From the NCBI GenBank assembly GCA_037833965.1, contig AP031356.1, positions 1,262,501 through 1,326,500 on the forward strand: DNA of 64,000 bases. Direction: 5' to 3'. Position numbers and translations under genes: made by a program. Positions 13,092 through 27,000 of the stretch are shown piece after piece; position 1 is the first letter of the stretch; every line of letters begins with the position of its first letter. The stretch comes from Marchantia polymorpha subsp. ruderalis (Eukaryota; Streptophyta; Marchantiopsida; Marchantiales; Marchantiaceae). The notes beneath the pieces were generated by a model. That model saw only the letters and a program-made list of their open reading frames with translations, did no database searches and had not been told where the DNA came from.

Positions 13092-16000
13092 GCGTTGGCT
13101 TGATCACATCAATTCGTACACAAGGAGAGAGAACTGAAGCCACCTGTATACAACCTAATGTCCTAGTAATATAGTCGCATCGTGCCCTCAAGACTATTGC
13201 ATTTTACATTTTAAAACTGCAGCTGGTCCTCGAATGGAACTTCTATATTTTGTCCTACTCTAATGGTCTCCCTTTAAATATCAACATATTCTCTTCTAAC
13301 AGAACATGGGGCTTAAACTATCCTCGATTTCACTGAGTTAGATAATAGTGATGATTTCTTGGTATAATCATATTTCATCACATTGACTTGAGATTGCCAG
13401 TGAAAAATACTTTCTCGCTGATCTAGTAAAGATTTCCCTTGGCATCGATAGAGATGAACTCTATACCTCCCTTTCCTCTCCTTGACCAGGTATATTTGTT
13501 CCTCCAAAGTCTGTCCGTGCACGTCAAATTTAATATCTTCTAATCCTATTTTTGACCAACATGGCTAAAATATGGTTAAAAATCACGCTGATTACTCACC
13601 TTCGTCATCCAACTTAAGGAAAAATCTCACACAAATTCGGATTATTATAATATAGCTTTACCCAAAAGCATAAAGCATGCAGATAACCAATTACTAATTG
13701 CTTCGAAGAGAATGACTTAAGCCTGAGCTTGCATCGATAATCAACTTACTCGAGATTCGAAAGAACAGGAATCTGCAGAGTGGAATTTTTCTCAAATATA
13801 TAACCCTACAATAGAATTCCATGGAATGTACACAGGATCCGCGCACAGTGCAAGGAAAGGTGGATAGGAAGACGATGGGGTGGAATAAATATTAGCGCCA
13901 TGAGTTCGAGGACAGACCCCGACACACGAGATGAACATTCCAAGCATCTCGTTTCTGGTGCATGTGGGGCTCATCTACATACACACACACACCCACCCAC
14001 ACAGTAGATCTGCATCTCACAGATCCTTCTCAATGATTTGATAGCCTGTTCTTGTTGTGGATCTGGCCGGGGAATGTAAGCCTCGTTTTACTTTAATCGA
14101 TCTGTGACAAACTGCAACCATTTATTCCTCCCCCGCCCCCCACCTGACTGAAAGTATTCACTTTTGCACGCATACATACACAAGGCCGGCCAGCCAGCCA
14201 GCCATCCTCGTCAGAAGACCCGAGCTCCCGGTCGAAGACCAAATGCACACCAAATAACAACTCTCGACGAAATAAATGTCGTCTTCAGAACATTTTTTAA
14301 GCTGTTGCTGCTGCTGCCGGTGCGTCTTATGCTTCATCTTCTTCGAGTGATCGTACTCTTCTCACATGCACTGCACAAGGAAGATGAAAAGCTGAATTTC
14401 CACCAATTTGCAGCCAATGGAGTCCAAAAAGTCCAGACGAACGAGGTCATCCGGATCCGACTACTGATTGATCTGCCAAAGTAGAATAAAATCATTCCTC
14501 CTGCAAAAGACACCACCGTCTTCCAAGTGCGAGCTGCTCGAGAATCCGGCATGCACGGAAATGAAAAGCCGAAAGACGACGTTCTGCACCAGTCCCAGTC
14601 CGAGCCCGAGTCCGAGACCGATGCGGATCGAGATCTACAGCTCTGTCTGTAGCAGCAGTGCAGGCACAGTTGCAGGAGTATCCCCCCGTTGTATCATGAG
14701 ACGACGAGAGCTGCTCGATGCTCGTAGGCCGACGCAGCATCTTCGCCAAAAGCAAAGCTCGCTGAGACCTTTCCCTTCCTTTTGTTTTGCTTTTGTCTTT
14801 CCTTCTTTCCGGGCTCGATGTTGAATCGAGCGAATCGACTCATTAGACGACGCCCGGAGCTACTGGCCGCCTCCAGAGCGGGCTAAAGGGTCGGGACGAG
14901 ACTCGGGCGTGAAGATCACTCCCATCAGCGTGATCGAGATTCGCCGCCCTCATGGACTTGCTTCACCGAAAGCCTGCCATTACTCCAATCACGAGGTGCT
15001 GGCTTTTTTATATCCCCCGAGTTCAGCTCAGAGTTCAGCCGAGGCAGAGGATAGGATCCGCCTGCAGGCTAATAGAAAACAGTCGCAGTAGGCAGGCAGG
15101 TATGCAGGCAGTCAGCAGTCTGGAGTGATGGAGTGCCAACAATTACTGTTAAGCAGGTGCATTTGACCCCATCGTCCCCACCATCTTCATATCCTGTGAA
15201 CTTCACGCCGGACAGATTTCAGCTTTCTACCAGAATTCTCTTTATTTCGGCAGCACAGCAGCAGAGGAAGCGTGGGTCTTGGTCAAATGTTGACAATGGG
15301 GAGCTAGACTTGCAGCTAACTGTACCTGTGACCTGTGAGCTTGTGCGAGCCCTCGAGACTTGGTGACTTTGGGGTTTGTATACTACCTCACTCTCTTCAC
15401 CGTTGACTGTACTGTATGGACCCATGTACGGTCCATCATTAGCGTGCATCAGAAATTAGTTTTGCGCTTTGTGAAAAGTATTTTCTGTTCATGAAAGAAG
15501 AACTGAACAGAAAGCTTCTGAAATCTGTCATCGAATGATCGCTCGCGTAAGAGAGAAACATTGAGAGCTATATGCGTTTAGAGCCAAAGTGATCTGAATG
15601 CAGAATTAGACATTCAGATGTACAAAGTCACCGTCCACAACGATCTCCTGCCGTAACTCTACCGGAATTGCAGGCTGCAGCTGCAGCGCAACTTCGTGTC
15701 CAATTCTTCAAGTCCAATGAAAGAAAAATGTTCCTGCTAAAAGGGACAGCAACCACTTTTTTTTTATCAACCACGGTCAAAAAGTTCAAAGTTTTTCTTG
15801 AAACTTGAAAATTCTTGACCAGAATACGGCGTGGTTTGGACTTCGACATTCCTCGATAATGAGCAGCAGATATCGTTGACAATAATTCTGGTTATATTTT
15901 AGCTTGCTTGTGTACACGGTATTAAACTTAAAATTTCCATTTGTGTTCGAGGTAAGCGAGCAACCGGCACCATATTCAGGTCTTGAACACTGTTTTGCTG

Positions 16001-17455
16001 ATAGCCTCTGCAGGTTCCTGTCAAGCCATATCTGAAACAGTGAACATTTGGAATATATGGGAGATTAGTATCACTATAAAGTTCGCTTAAAGCATGCTGA
16101 TGCTATAGAAGAATGCATTATGATTACATGGCCCAATTCAAACAATGCTCATAACAATTTCCAAAGCTATCAAGGATGAGAGACATGATGAAAACTTGTG
16201 AAAGTTGAATCTCTGATTCACTCTCTTTCCGATTGTCGGTTTCTTCCTAACAGTGCACTGTCTCCTTGCCTTAAATCTTCTGTCCCGTTCTCGAATTCGT
16301 GCTTGCATGCGTCGAGGTTTACAAAAGTCTTGGTTAGTTGAAATCATTTTCGATTCGATTGGAATCCTCATGTTCTATATTTATGACCATGCTTTACTTT
16401 TTCTGAGGAATTTGAATCGACTGACCTAGAGCGATGTGTTTCAAAGACTGGAAGCAGAGCAAGAGGGGAGAGAATGAGTTTATGATGTAAACTTATATTA
16501 TTCTATAAACTAAAAATCTCTCACTATTATTAACATTCAGGGCGCATATCTGCTTTCACGATACAATGGCTTGATTAGCTGTCTGCACCTGTCATATCTT
16601 TAGGCCAGGAGCTTCGTTGCTGGTTTTTCTGCTTGTACCTTGAAGATGGAAACTTGACTGTGTAGAGACCATACCAACCTAGAAACTATCACTGTCTTCA
16701 GATCACACGATGTGTAGATAATTACTCTACATTACGAAATGGAGAAGCAATGAATATAAGTCAGTATGCGACCACAACTACCGAGGTACAAACTAAAAAC
16801 CACATATAGGCATGAAAAAACCACCTGGAGGTCATAAGAAGAGTAGAGAGACTTAGTCTCTGTTAATAAATTACTTCGTCTCCAGTGGCGCCTCTTATCT
16901 CTCCTACATGCAAGTCTTCAGTACTGTGATAACATGAGGTTTAGAGCAGAGACTAAAGCATGTCGCAATGATATGTATTTATGATGCGTACAGTACTGGG
17001 TGCAATAAGACCATAAAAATTGTGCACCAATATGTCTATCATCATAAAGCCAATCACACCCTCCTAAACACAATCTTGTCCAAGAGCACTGCATCTCCAG
17101 GGCATGATGAATGATACATCACTTACACATCGTTCTTCCTTGAAGATCTTGGCGGCAGCGTTAGTCTCCAAATCTTTTCCAGCTTGAAGTTGAAGGCACC
17201 GAGTTGGATTAGTAACCATAACCTCAGCGACCGCAAATTATTATATTTGAAAAACGTAGACTAGATGCTTATGTAGGCTGATTTCTCTCTGGAGCCACGT
17301 AAAAGCTCTGAATCTTTCTGTATTTTTGTTGGTCCCCTGGATATCATTAGCCTGAAACAGATGGCAGTTGATGATCCTAATCTCCATTAATTGAGGCTTG
17401 ATCAACATGACAAGCATGTCACGTTTGTGTTATGTTAGTGAGATCAGGCATTATG

Positions 17456-17473
17456 TAGGGTTTAGGGTTTAGA
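17456..17473. repeat. Short telomere-type repeat (TTTAGGG units)
   Basis: The sequence TAGGGTTTAGGGTTTAGA contains two consecutive plant telomere units. Such telo-boxes are known in plant promoters of translation-related genes and as tiny interstitial telomeric tracts. No gene start is evident next to it, so a regulatory role is only a possibility. Confidence 0.5.
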
Positions 17474-18059
17474 TGTCTGACGAGCTGCATCCACAACCCT
17501 CACTCCATCCTTATCCGCTGTGTTTATCAGGATACAGATTCAGCTAGAAATCAATTGTTTCAACAGTGAGTGCAGATTCTTCGTTACTCATGGAAACAAG
17601 ATGAACAGGCAGATTGCAGATTGCAGTTTTTTGACGAATTGTCTGTTTCCACCTCCAGGAATTCCTGCTGATGCTACTCAAATGAGATGATCTATAATGA
17701 CTTTGTACTCATCCCTTGCTCCTGATCAGATCATAGTCCGAGGTGTAAATTGTAGAACCAACCTACTATCCGAAGGGCTGGGAACACATTTTGTACTGGA
17801 ATTGAGCTACGGTCTACTTCAGGTGAAAACTGTGGTGAGATTTGTACATGCACAAATGGGGGCTATGTCTCTCATATAAAGGCTTGCCATCTCGTGTGCT
17901 TAAATTACCTGCACCGATAAACCTTTACAACAAGAGCACTAGTACTAGCTTACATTAGTATTAAGACGGGTATTCGAACGATGTCGAGCAATTTTTGGCT
18001 TATTTAATCGCCGCTTACACCAGCACTTTGTGCTAATTGTCGAGCTGCAGGTGCAATGT

Positions 18060-19815
18060 GTCAAGCATCTGACAGTGCAGCTCTTTTAGAATTCGCCTCT
18101 GCATACCACCACTGTCTTTTGAGCTTTTGGCAGCCAAATAGCGACCGCTGCTCGTGGTCTGGAGATATGGCAGGGATTAAGGTCGAGTGACTGACTTCAC
18201 AGTCGACGCCAAACACCCTGAATAGGAGGTTACCCCACCTCCCTCCCATCCATCAGACATCTTAATTCAGTCTCGTTTGGTTACTCTGCACTACATTTAA
18301 GCTGTCTCATCAGATCTTTTGATTCACAGAGACTGTAAAATGATGACACTAAATCGAAATTTCTCAGACTGATAAAGCTTCAACGTCAGTCTTGTCGAAT
18401 TCGGTTTTGTTGTGTGCCACGCTGCCCACCTCATTCACTTGTAGCTATCCAGGCAGAGCTAAGAATAAGTGATAATCACTTGGTTGTTGCTATTTCATGA
18501 ATGAGAGAGAAGTGTGTGCCTTTTCCTTCTCCAGAAGGAAAAGGCATCTGTCTGCTGGTTGACACTCACAAGCAGTTGTTGCTGCCGGTGTGGATACGCA
18601 GTAGGAGAGGCAGGAATCTCGCTCGGACGTCTCTCAGCTCTACAGAAGTTTCTGCACTGCGTGATGCTCAACGCACCTGCTCCTTAGAGTGTAGTCCAGC
18701 TAAATAAAACACTCGCTAAATAGGAGCTGACGATTTGGAAATGCAATGTCACGGGACTATTTCCTGTCTCTACGGTAGCTTCCTCAATCTAGAGAAATTT
18801 ACTCTTTCAGGCTCTGGTTTCACGGGTACGGTGCCACTGGAGCTTTGCAACCTCGTCGATGTCCTGTTCTTAGACCTCGGACAACTATCTCACAGGAGGC
18901 TTTCCTTGGTGACCTTCCCGACGAGTTCGACAATCTCACGACCTTCAATGCCAGCCAAAATCAGCTCACGGGCACTTTTCAAAATCAGCTTCTTGGCAGG
19001 TATTACAAGCGGGCTCACTTTTTCGACCACTTTTTATGTTGATGTAATATATATAATTCAGAAGATTTTTGTCCGACATGAACATCCTTTCCTAAGAGCA
19101 TTTATCTCAGCGTGGTTACTTGAGATAAGAACTTACGTGTGAATGATCTCAGGCACAAAATTGCAATACTTATTACTGTATACTTAGATCATTCTGGAGA
19201 CGATGTCCATCGAAGATGCTTTGTGCTTATTGACTGGAAGCTTCATATTCTAGAAGACAAATCAGGTTGTTAATTCAGACTCTATTTCTTTGTTTAGTCT
19301 CGCTGGGAAAGTGCTCTCTGCGCAGAGTAGAGGTCGCTGATAGATGCAACGTATCTTATCATCGACCCTGTTTGATTCGCTGCAGGCGCAATTAATCGTA
19401 AGTTGTCACAAAATCAGCTCTCGAGTTTTTCAATAGACTGGCTTCCACGTAACGTGTCACTCCTGGAGAATCTCCAACTAGATAACAAAATCTCAGAAAA
19501 ATTCCTCCCAGGTTCAAATGTGTTAACTACTTGAAGTTCACAGAATTTTTCAATATTCAGATCAGAGACAAAATTCCAGCAACATTTCTGGCTCTCCAAC
19601 ATCTTAATTACGTCATTTTTTTCTGGTATATTGACGTATTTCTTGCATCAATTTCTTCCACTAGCCTTGCAGTACTTGATGGGCACGGAAACCAACTTTC
19701 TGGAAATGTTTGTGACGATTCAAACACAGGCTGCCGAACTTAAAGTACTTGGATCTGTCGCTCAACTAGCGCTATATCAGAATTCAATTGCTTTTTGCAG
19801 CGTTCCTACAACATA
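18060..19815 (+). pseudogene. Decayed extracellular LRR gene, copy 1
   Basis: Pieces of an LRR protein appear in order but in shifting frames. Near 18068 a frame reads QASDSAALLEFASAY, then WQPNSDRCSWS, and hits a stop at 18188-18190. This matches the LRR N-terminal cap of the intact gene at 21151 (ASDSGALLEFASAF, WQPGTDCCSW). Around 18790-18870 a piece reads SGFTGTVPLELCNLVDV. Around 18910-18985 another reads LPDEFDNLTTFNASQNQLTG, like LPDTFYSVMTFKASHNSLTG in the intact gene. Further LRR-like pieces lie at 19390-19510 and 19660-19775 (LAVLDGHGNQLSG, then LKYLDLS after a frameshift). The order and spacing parallel the intact gene, so this is an old tandem duplicate broken by stops and shifts. 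Confidence 0.75.
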
Positions 19816-19880
19816 AATGAAATTGTGGAAGTCCTCTGTTCTCTTGCCGGGAATGGAAACGATCGTTAATAAAAAATGTG

Positions 19881-20935
19881 AGGAATAAATTGTGGGTGTT
19901 GCGGCTTTCTGCTCCAACGTCCAAGTCGGAGCATGAGCTGTGTGCAGGCCAGCATAACATACCTTGTGACAGTGGAGATCCGGTCGGTTGGACCTACAAA
20001 GTTGAGTGCCTCGTCGCGCAAGTCTCTAGTCTAAATCTCGTGAGTCTTGGAGACTCTGGTGACCTTAGACCGAGCAAATTACTTGCTCGGTCCCAGTTCA
20101 GCTGATCTTCCCTGAATTAAATGAAAAACTCCTGAAATGCTTGCACAAGAATCACATTAAAGAAGTTTTTTGAAATTTTGGAATTCTGAAGCCTTTTGAT
20201 CCATCCATCAGCTTGTGCACCACTCCATTACATCTGGTAGAGCAATTGCATACCTCAACCAGCATTTTCCATTTCATCTGTCAAAGTAAGATAGTACAGG
20301 CGGCATCATCTTTCCTAGCAGACAAACTGCTTTGTAAACGAGACTCATACTTTTTATCATGTGATACGATTTTGAGCCATGAAAATATTGGGAACAGGCG
20401 AAGTGCAACTGAAAGGCTCATACGTTTCATGGTCAAAGGCCTGGATCTTATGGATCATTAGACGCCAAGTCCATGACTGTACTTCGACAGGACCCTGAGT
20501 CAAGTAGTCAGATTGCACAACTCATGAGTTGAGGCCTTCGTGACCTACCTCCTCCTCCAACGAAAGCGCGAGGATCATCAACTCAGAGCAAGAAAGTCCC
20601 CTGCTCCTTCAAACGAACGTACATACACGCACTGCAGAAGTAGAAAGTACTTTGCCAGTATGCTTCTGGTACTCCTCCCCGTGATGCAAGTTCATTGATC
20701 ATGAACGGCAGCTGCTGATCAAAGTGATGACAAAATTGGGACGATCAGCCCATTTTCAATCAAAATCCCGTCATTTGCAATCGCCTATCGATGGCTCTGA
20801 TAATCCTCTGATATATGGACTTCTAGGCTCCGACTGCATTAATCAGCTGAAAGCACGGACCTGTTTCTGGAACACTAACTTCAACGGGATAACATTTCCA
20901 GCCTATCGAAACCTTCTGGTGAGTTTAACATAAAA
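19881..20935 (+). pseudogene. LRR gene remnant, copy 2
   Basis: One open stretch (19878-20105) contains VGWTYKVECLVAQVSSLNL. This has the layout of a plant LRR N-terminal cap, where Trp and Cys are followed by V..L.L. A second stretch (20724-20933) contains CFWNTNFNGITFPAYRNLL, which resembles one leucine-rich repeat (L..TNFNG.IP..L..L). No continuous frame or start joins them. I read this as a second, more degraded tandem copy between copy 1 and the intact gene. The match is short and weaker than for copy 1. Confidence 0.45.
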
Positions 20936-21150
20936 AAGCAAACTTTTGAATCCTTTGGAATTCTCAGAAATGTTACATACTGGTATCTGTACACTGACAC
21001 TTGGGTAGAGGAAGAATTGGTTCCTGGGTACGGGCTAACGGTCTAGAGCATATGAACATTGTGGCCCTGTATGGTCGTTTGCTGTATACATGGTGAGGAT
21101 GTATTATATATACTGCAGTATATAGTAAGCAGTGAGCAGATGTGTCCAGA

Positions 21151-24016
21151 ATGAAGGGGCTTGTGGGTTTAGCAGCCCTGGTGGTCGTCATCACGGTAAC
21201 CAGCAGAGAAGCTGAAGCCATAGCTTCCTGCGACGCCTCTGATAGCGGAGCTCTTCTCGAGTTCGCCTCCGCCTTCAATGACTACGGCAAAGTCCTCGTC
21301 TCATGGCAGCCGGGCACAGACTGCTGCTCCTGGCGCTGGGTCAATTGCAGTGCCATCACCGGTCGAGTCCAGGGCCTTGAGATCGTCGGCCCCGAGCTCA
21401 AAACAGGCTTGCCTCTCATAAGAAAAGTCGATTTTGGAGGTCCTTCTTCCTCCTCCGATTCATCGTCGCTTCCCACCTCATTCTCACTAACATTCCATCA
21501 GCTGTTCCAAACAACCCCTCTCATCTTTTAGACTCAGTCTGCTTCCCGATCCAGCGGCAGGAGTACTAAATTATTCACCTCCTGAAGAGGATCCACACAC
21601 TAACGCTTTCGAGCTGCAGCTGAGCATGCTCACCGAGAAGAGATGATATCTTTGTTTTTAGTTTTTATAATTTGTGATACTGTATTCAATAATTTTATCC
21701 AAATTTTGGTGGTATTTGGTTTCATTATGCGATTTAATAGCTGTGCTGATTTAATATAGTGGTTATATCGAGTCACATCTTTCAGGGCTCTTAGCATTAT
21801 GGTGATTGGTCGTCATATCGTCACACTTCCATGTTTGGTCCTATATTTCGATGCATGGATTTGGACATCGAGACTTAGTCCGTGCACTGATTTTGACAGT
21901 CTGAGCTTTCATAGTGAACGACGTAGTGCTGGCTGCAGGTCCCGTGGGAGCTCCGCTGGGACGACTAATGGCACTGCAGTACCTGCGGCTGACGGACGTG
22001 TACTTCAACACCTTGGCTCCGTGGCCCATAGGGCAGCTGTGGCTGACGCTCACAGATCTGACGCTGGTCCGATGCAACTTCTCCGGAGGCATTCCCTTCA
22101 CTTGGGGCTACCTCTCGAACCTCCGCAAGCTCGTCCTCAGCTCGAGCTTCACTGGTGTCCTGCCCGGCGAGCTGTGCAACCTGCCCAACATCTGGACCTT
22201 CGACGTATCAGACAATGATCTGACGGGCCCTTTCCCCTCGTGCCTCATGAACTTGAAGACAGTGGTGGTGCTGCGATTCGACAATAATCAGCTCACTGGC
22301 CCTCTTCCTCCCGAGGTCGGCATGCTGAGCCCCACTCTGAGCACGCTGTCCTTGGCGAACAACAAGCTCACGGGCCCCATCCCCATCGCTCTGACCAAGC
22401 TCACCGGCCTCCGAGAGCTAATCCTCGAGCGAAATCTTCTCACGGGGCAGATTCCCTCCGAGCTGAGCTTGATGAAGAACCTCGTGCTTCTGGATCTGAG
22501 TAACAATTCTTTCGGGGGACTGATCCCTCCCCCGCTTGCAAACCTTCCGAAACTCTCGAAGTTGGATTTGTCCAACTGCAGCCTCGTGGGTCCGATTCCC
22601 AGTAACTTCGGCAATCTCGTCAGCCTGACCTCGTTCGTGGCCAGGTACAACAACTTGACGGGCTCGTTCCCGTCCTCTTTTGGTTACATTCCCGCAGTGA
22701 ACCGATTGGAAGTCGATGTCAGCTACAACAAGCTCACAGAAGACCTTCCCGACACTTTCTACAGCGTCATGACGTTCAAGGCCAGCCACAACTCCCTCAC
22801 TGGCGTCTTCCCGTTATCTCTAGCAGGTACTCATCTCCCACCCCCATCGCATAGAGCATCGTTGCTCAAATGTGAGCATTGCAATTGCTGAAAGCTTTCT
22901 TTCGACTATGTTGATGGAGAGCAAATTCCAGAGCTGCAGACTGATGGAAAATTCTCCACCAAGCAGCTTCCAGCGATTTTTAGTAGAATGGTCGTGAGGT
23001 AATCAGGTTTTCATAATCAGGTTGGTAATTTCCCCCCTCATGATCATACGTGATATCACTTCATGGATGGCTCGAGAGGTTTGCTGGTTAAGCAAATCAA
23101 TCAGTTGTTGGCAAACTTGTTGTGGGTAAGACTTCAAAGTCATGTCATTTTCCAATCATGAATTATAAGAGAAACTAATACTTGCATGGCACGAGAGTTC
23201 TGATCAAATCAAGGAGTTAATTGTCAAAAGTGTTGTGGGTGAAATTCTGTAGTCAAGTTGGTCATTTTCCCGCTTATTAAATCATACGAGAGATCATTCC
23301 ATGCATGGCTCGAGAGTTCTGCAAATTGAGCAAATCGATCAGATGTTGGCTCTGATTATGACATTGCTCGAAGTTGGTGATATCGGTCGACCAATTGCTG
23401 TGAAAGGAATTACGAGTGTGAGAGATTTGTCAGAGAGGAACATTCCGATCAGATCCAGATGGTTCATAATGGGACGTCTGCGAGTGCAGGAGCGCAGTAC
23501 GTAGACCTGTCGAGCAACAAGCTGACGGGTCTGGCAAGCGGCGACATTCCCAACAACGTGTCACCTCTCGCGTACCTGAGACTCGATCAGAACAACATCT
23601 CGGCTTCGATCCCTCGCTGGTTCGGGTCCCTCAACGCCTTGAACTACATGCAAGTGAATGAGAATCAGATCTACGGAGGACTTCCGCCGGCGCTGCTCGC
23701 TCTTCCGAGTCTCACATTCGTCAACTTCTCCAACAACCAGCTCTCGGGCCAGCTCGGGTCGTTCCCTTCCAGATCCCTCGTGGTCTTAGACCTCCATAGA
23801 AACCAGCTCACCGGCGCCATTCCTGACGACTACATCTCCAACACCCCCGCCTTGAAGTATCTGGATCTGTCGTATAATTTGCTCACGAGGACGATTCCTG
23901 CAAACTTGATGCAGTCGGGACTCAGCTTTCTCAATTTAGCCGGCAATAAGCTCTGCAGCTGCGGCGACATTCCTAGTATACCATTATTGTCAGGTTTACA
24001 TCAATGGATCCCGTAG
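21151..24016 (+). CDS. Secreted leucine-rich-repeat protein, three exons
   Basis: Exons are 21151 to about 21406, 21939-22826 and 23490-24016, giving 1671 nt or 556 residues. The protein has a signal peptide (MKGLVGLAALVVVITVTSR, with a likely cut near residue 23) and an LRRNT_2 cap with Cys27, Cys58-59 and Cys66. A long run of plant-specific LRRs follows (L..L.L..N.LTG.IP..), ending near LAGNKLCSCGDIP. No transmembrane segment or kinase domain is visible, so it resembles PGIP-like or receptor-like extracellular LRR proteins. Ligand and role cannot be read from sequence. Intron 2 is a clean phase-1 GT-AG (SLAG|AQYVDLSSNKLTG). The first donor is odd: the join that best fits the family (ELKTG|PVGAPLGRL) uses ACAG|GCTTGC, a GC donor. 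A GT alternative lies at about 21438 and adds residues. Two decayed relatives lie just upstream. Confidence 0.8.
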
Positions 24017-27000
24017 TCGATCCCTTTCGATCATTCTTCAGGTAGAATGTAAGCGCTCGAGCCACAGGTCCACGTCATGGCCTCTTCGGCTTATTAGAAT
24101 CGTCGAGAGAAAATGGCCAGGCGGTTTTTGTATGTATGGATCAAGATTGCGCCTCAGGTCGATGGATTTAGATATCACGATGTGGCTGCTTATACAAAGC
24201 TCTCAATAACTTACTGATTTTCGTGTACGTGTTGAAGTTCTGGACGAGGTGTTGTCACTTGAATCTGTTGTACGTCAGTCCGATTGAGTCCGAGCTCACG
24301 CAAACTGTCATCGTTTGTAACTCAATCCTCGGCCTACTTCCAGCAGCTCTCGTGCAAATTGTTTATTCGCCACGAAGGAGAGTGCTGGATCTTGTTCCTG
24401 TAATCGTGTGTCCATGCAGCAAGAACGATCGATGGCTCGGACTGTTCAGCTCGTATACCAAAGATGTTTCTGTCCTTCTCGTGAGCCTGTGAAGATGCAA
24501 CCTTGATCTGTGTTTCGTCTAGATCTGATTTCAGCAGCAGAAGCAGCTGACGCTGGATCTACTTTGCTCTTCAGGAAGGTTCAAGTACAGAGATATAAGA
24601 CCATGACAAGACTTTCTAACACCTCTTGCTGTTGTACATGAGAACGACCGATCTGAAGCGAGAACCTTGATGCGTTGTCCAGTCGAGATTGCATTCGATC
24701 AATACGCTCAATTTCGCTCTCACTTTGTCGCTGCTTTTGAGTAGTCGGCAAACGTGGACAATGTCTCCCTTCCAAGGAAGATCAGGATTTTATCTCGTGT
24801 CGGGTTGATGCTACCGAAATAGGCAGCCTCAGTTGCCGGTTCTTGTCTCAGCTCCGAGTCAATTTTTCGTGCTTCCAGAAGTGAGATCGACTTCTAGATC
24901 ACTTGCCTCAGCATGTAAAGCTAGAAATCCAAAGCCAGAGTAACTAACATTTCCTCGACTACAACGCGGCGCACTAATGTTGTGTACAGTAAAGATGCTA
25001 GTATGTGCATAACATTGTATACACTAACCTATTTATTGTCCTTTCACAAGAATTTTTCGATGGTAGTTCAACATCACGTCTACTAAATTATATGTCGTCT
25101 TGAACTTTACAAGCACTAAAGCACTTCATCTTTTTTATGTAAACCGCATTTTCATCGATTATTTTTTTAATGATCAATAAAGTATACATTCCTAATGTCT
25201 TCTAGGATGTATCTAAATCTTTCACATTAAACTTTCATTAATTTTATCTACAATAAGCGTGCTGTAGACAATGTAAGTTACATGTAGGATAATAATGTCA
25301 TGCAATCATGTAAGTCTTCGTATGATATTACACAACACCCATTACGATGAAACAAGAGCTTCAATGATTTTAAACGTTTACAAGTTGTGAGAGAAAAGGA
25401 AAACAGAACAAAATTTACATGTAACTTACATTGTCTACAGCACGCTCATTGCAGATAAAACTAATGAAAATATAATGCGAAAGATTTGGATACATCTTAG
25501 AAGGTATTAGGCATGTATACTTCATTGATCATTAAAAAAATAATCGATGAAAATGGGGTTTACATAGAAAAGAGGAAGTGCTTTAATGCTTGTAAAGTTC
25601 AAGACGACATATAATTTAGTAGACGTAATGTTGAACTACCATTGAAAAATTCTTGTGAAAGGACAATAAATAGGTTAGTGTATACTATGTCATGCACATA
25701 CTAGCATCTTTGTGTAAAAATACTTTATTACACAATCTTTAAGTTGTCTTCCAAAACTCATTTCATTCAGCCATCAATACATGATGTAATGACAATATCC
25801 ATAGAATGAAGTACAGTATTATAATCAACATGAACATAAATAAGATCACATAATCGAGGTTTCATACTTTACTTTACTACTAGAGAAAAACTCAGTTATA
25901 AATTGCATCTTCCCTTTGATATGAAATTTTTGGCTACAGGTCTCATCTTGAAAATATGACTATTTGTGTCACTAGTTTCATTTATTTTTTTATGTGAATC
26001 CACTTACAATCTATCACTATTTTTTTGGTAACAAATCCTTGACTTCTGATGTTCTTTTGTTCAATATTGAATATATCTCCTTGTGCACTTATTCATCTCA
26101 CTCTTGCTTCTTCCTAGAGGCCTCAACTTCAAAATGAAGATGATCCATCTTCTACAAGCAATGCATCATTACGAACTACAACATCAATATCTATGGCTTC
26201 AACCATTTCGTGAAGAGAGATCCAAGTATCATATCTCTGGAGGTCATGAGAGATAATTGTGATTTTTAGCTCTTTAGTTTGTTATAAGGATGATTAGCCA
26301 TTAAAGATTTTTGATTGTCCAAGTAAGCTAGTTCAGTCTCTGGTTCATATGCAATCCGCTTCAATGATAATTTTATCATTGTGAGAATGCAAAGATCACT
26401 CTTAACTCAACTATGTTAGTCTCCCCTCAAATATATTTGAGATAAGTTAATTGCTCGTCATTTCTATAGTTTGAGATTTATTCCCCTACTTAAATATGGA
26501 TGTATTGGAGGACACAATCCAAAACTATTGTTTTGGAATGAGAAGGATTCCAAATCCCAAAGGCCGTCGTTTCACGATGAAGTAAACGGAAATATTATAT
26601 CTAGTTTTCTAACAATTTAATTAGTAATAGGGTTGATTCTAAACCTGGAATCAACTTGCTTACTACTCAGTAACTTTTTTACAATTTAGCAAGAGAGTAT
26701 TAGCATACACATCACTAACCAAGTAGTCTAGAGTATTAATTCAACCATGTGTTGATAAGACGAGATGCTTATCAAACAACTCCGCCTCACTTAAGATTAT
26801 CTAACATGTATTTGGCTAAGTTAGTACATATCTCTGGTTTCAAATCTGAAGATGGGATTGTAGTCAACACAATATTTACAATCTCCCACTTCAAGCTTAA
26901 ATTTACGGACGCAGATCAAGAGATCAAAACCAACGTCATCTCAGATGTTGAGAAGTACAGAGTATATAATGATTGGTTCTTATCTTGAGTGATGTCGCTT

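Larger units (their letters stand above)
11744..18050. other. Intergenic DNA without a supported gene
   Basis: The first few hundred bases probably contain the eIF1 3' UTR. Beyond that I find no frame with recognisable protein content. Notable items are a 73-bp tandem duplication (12947-13091), a CA/CCCA-rich run near 13978-14001, a GC-rich patch at 14.2-15.1 kb with overlapping open frames of repetitive composition, and two telomere-type units at 17456-17473. The GC-rich patch could be a promoter or a non-coding transcript, but nothing in it proves that. Confidence 0.5.
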
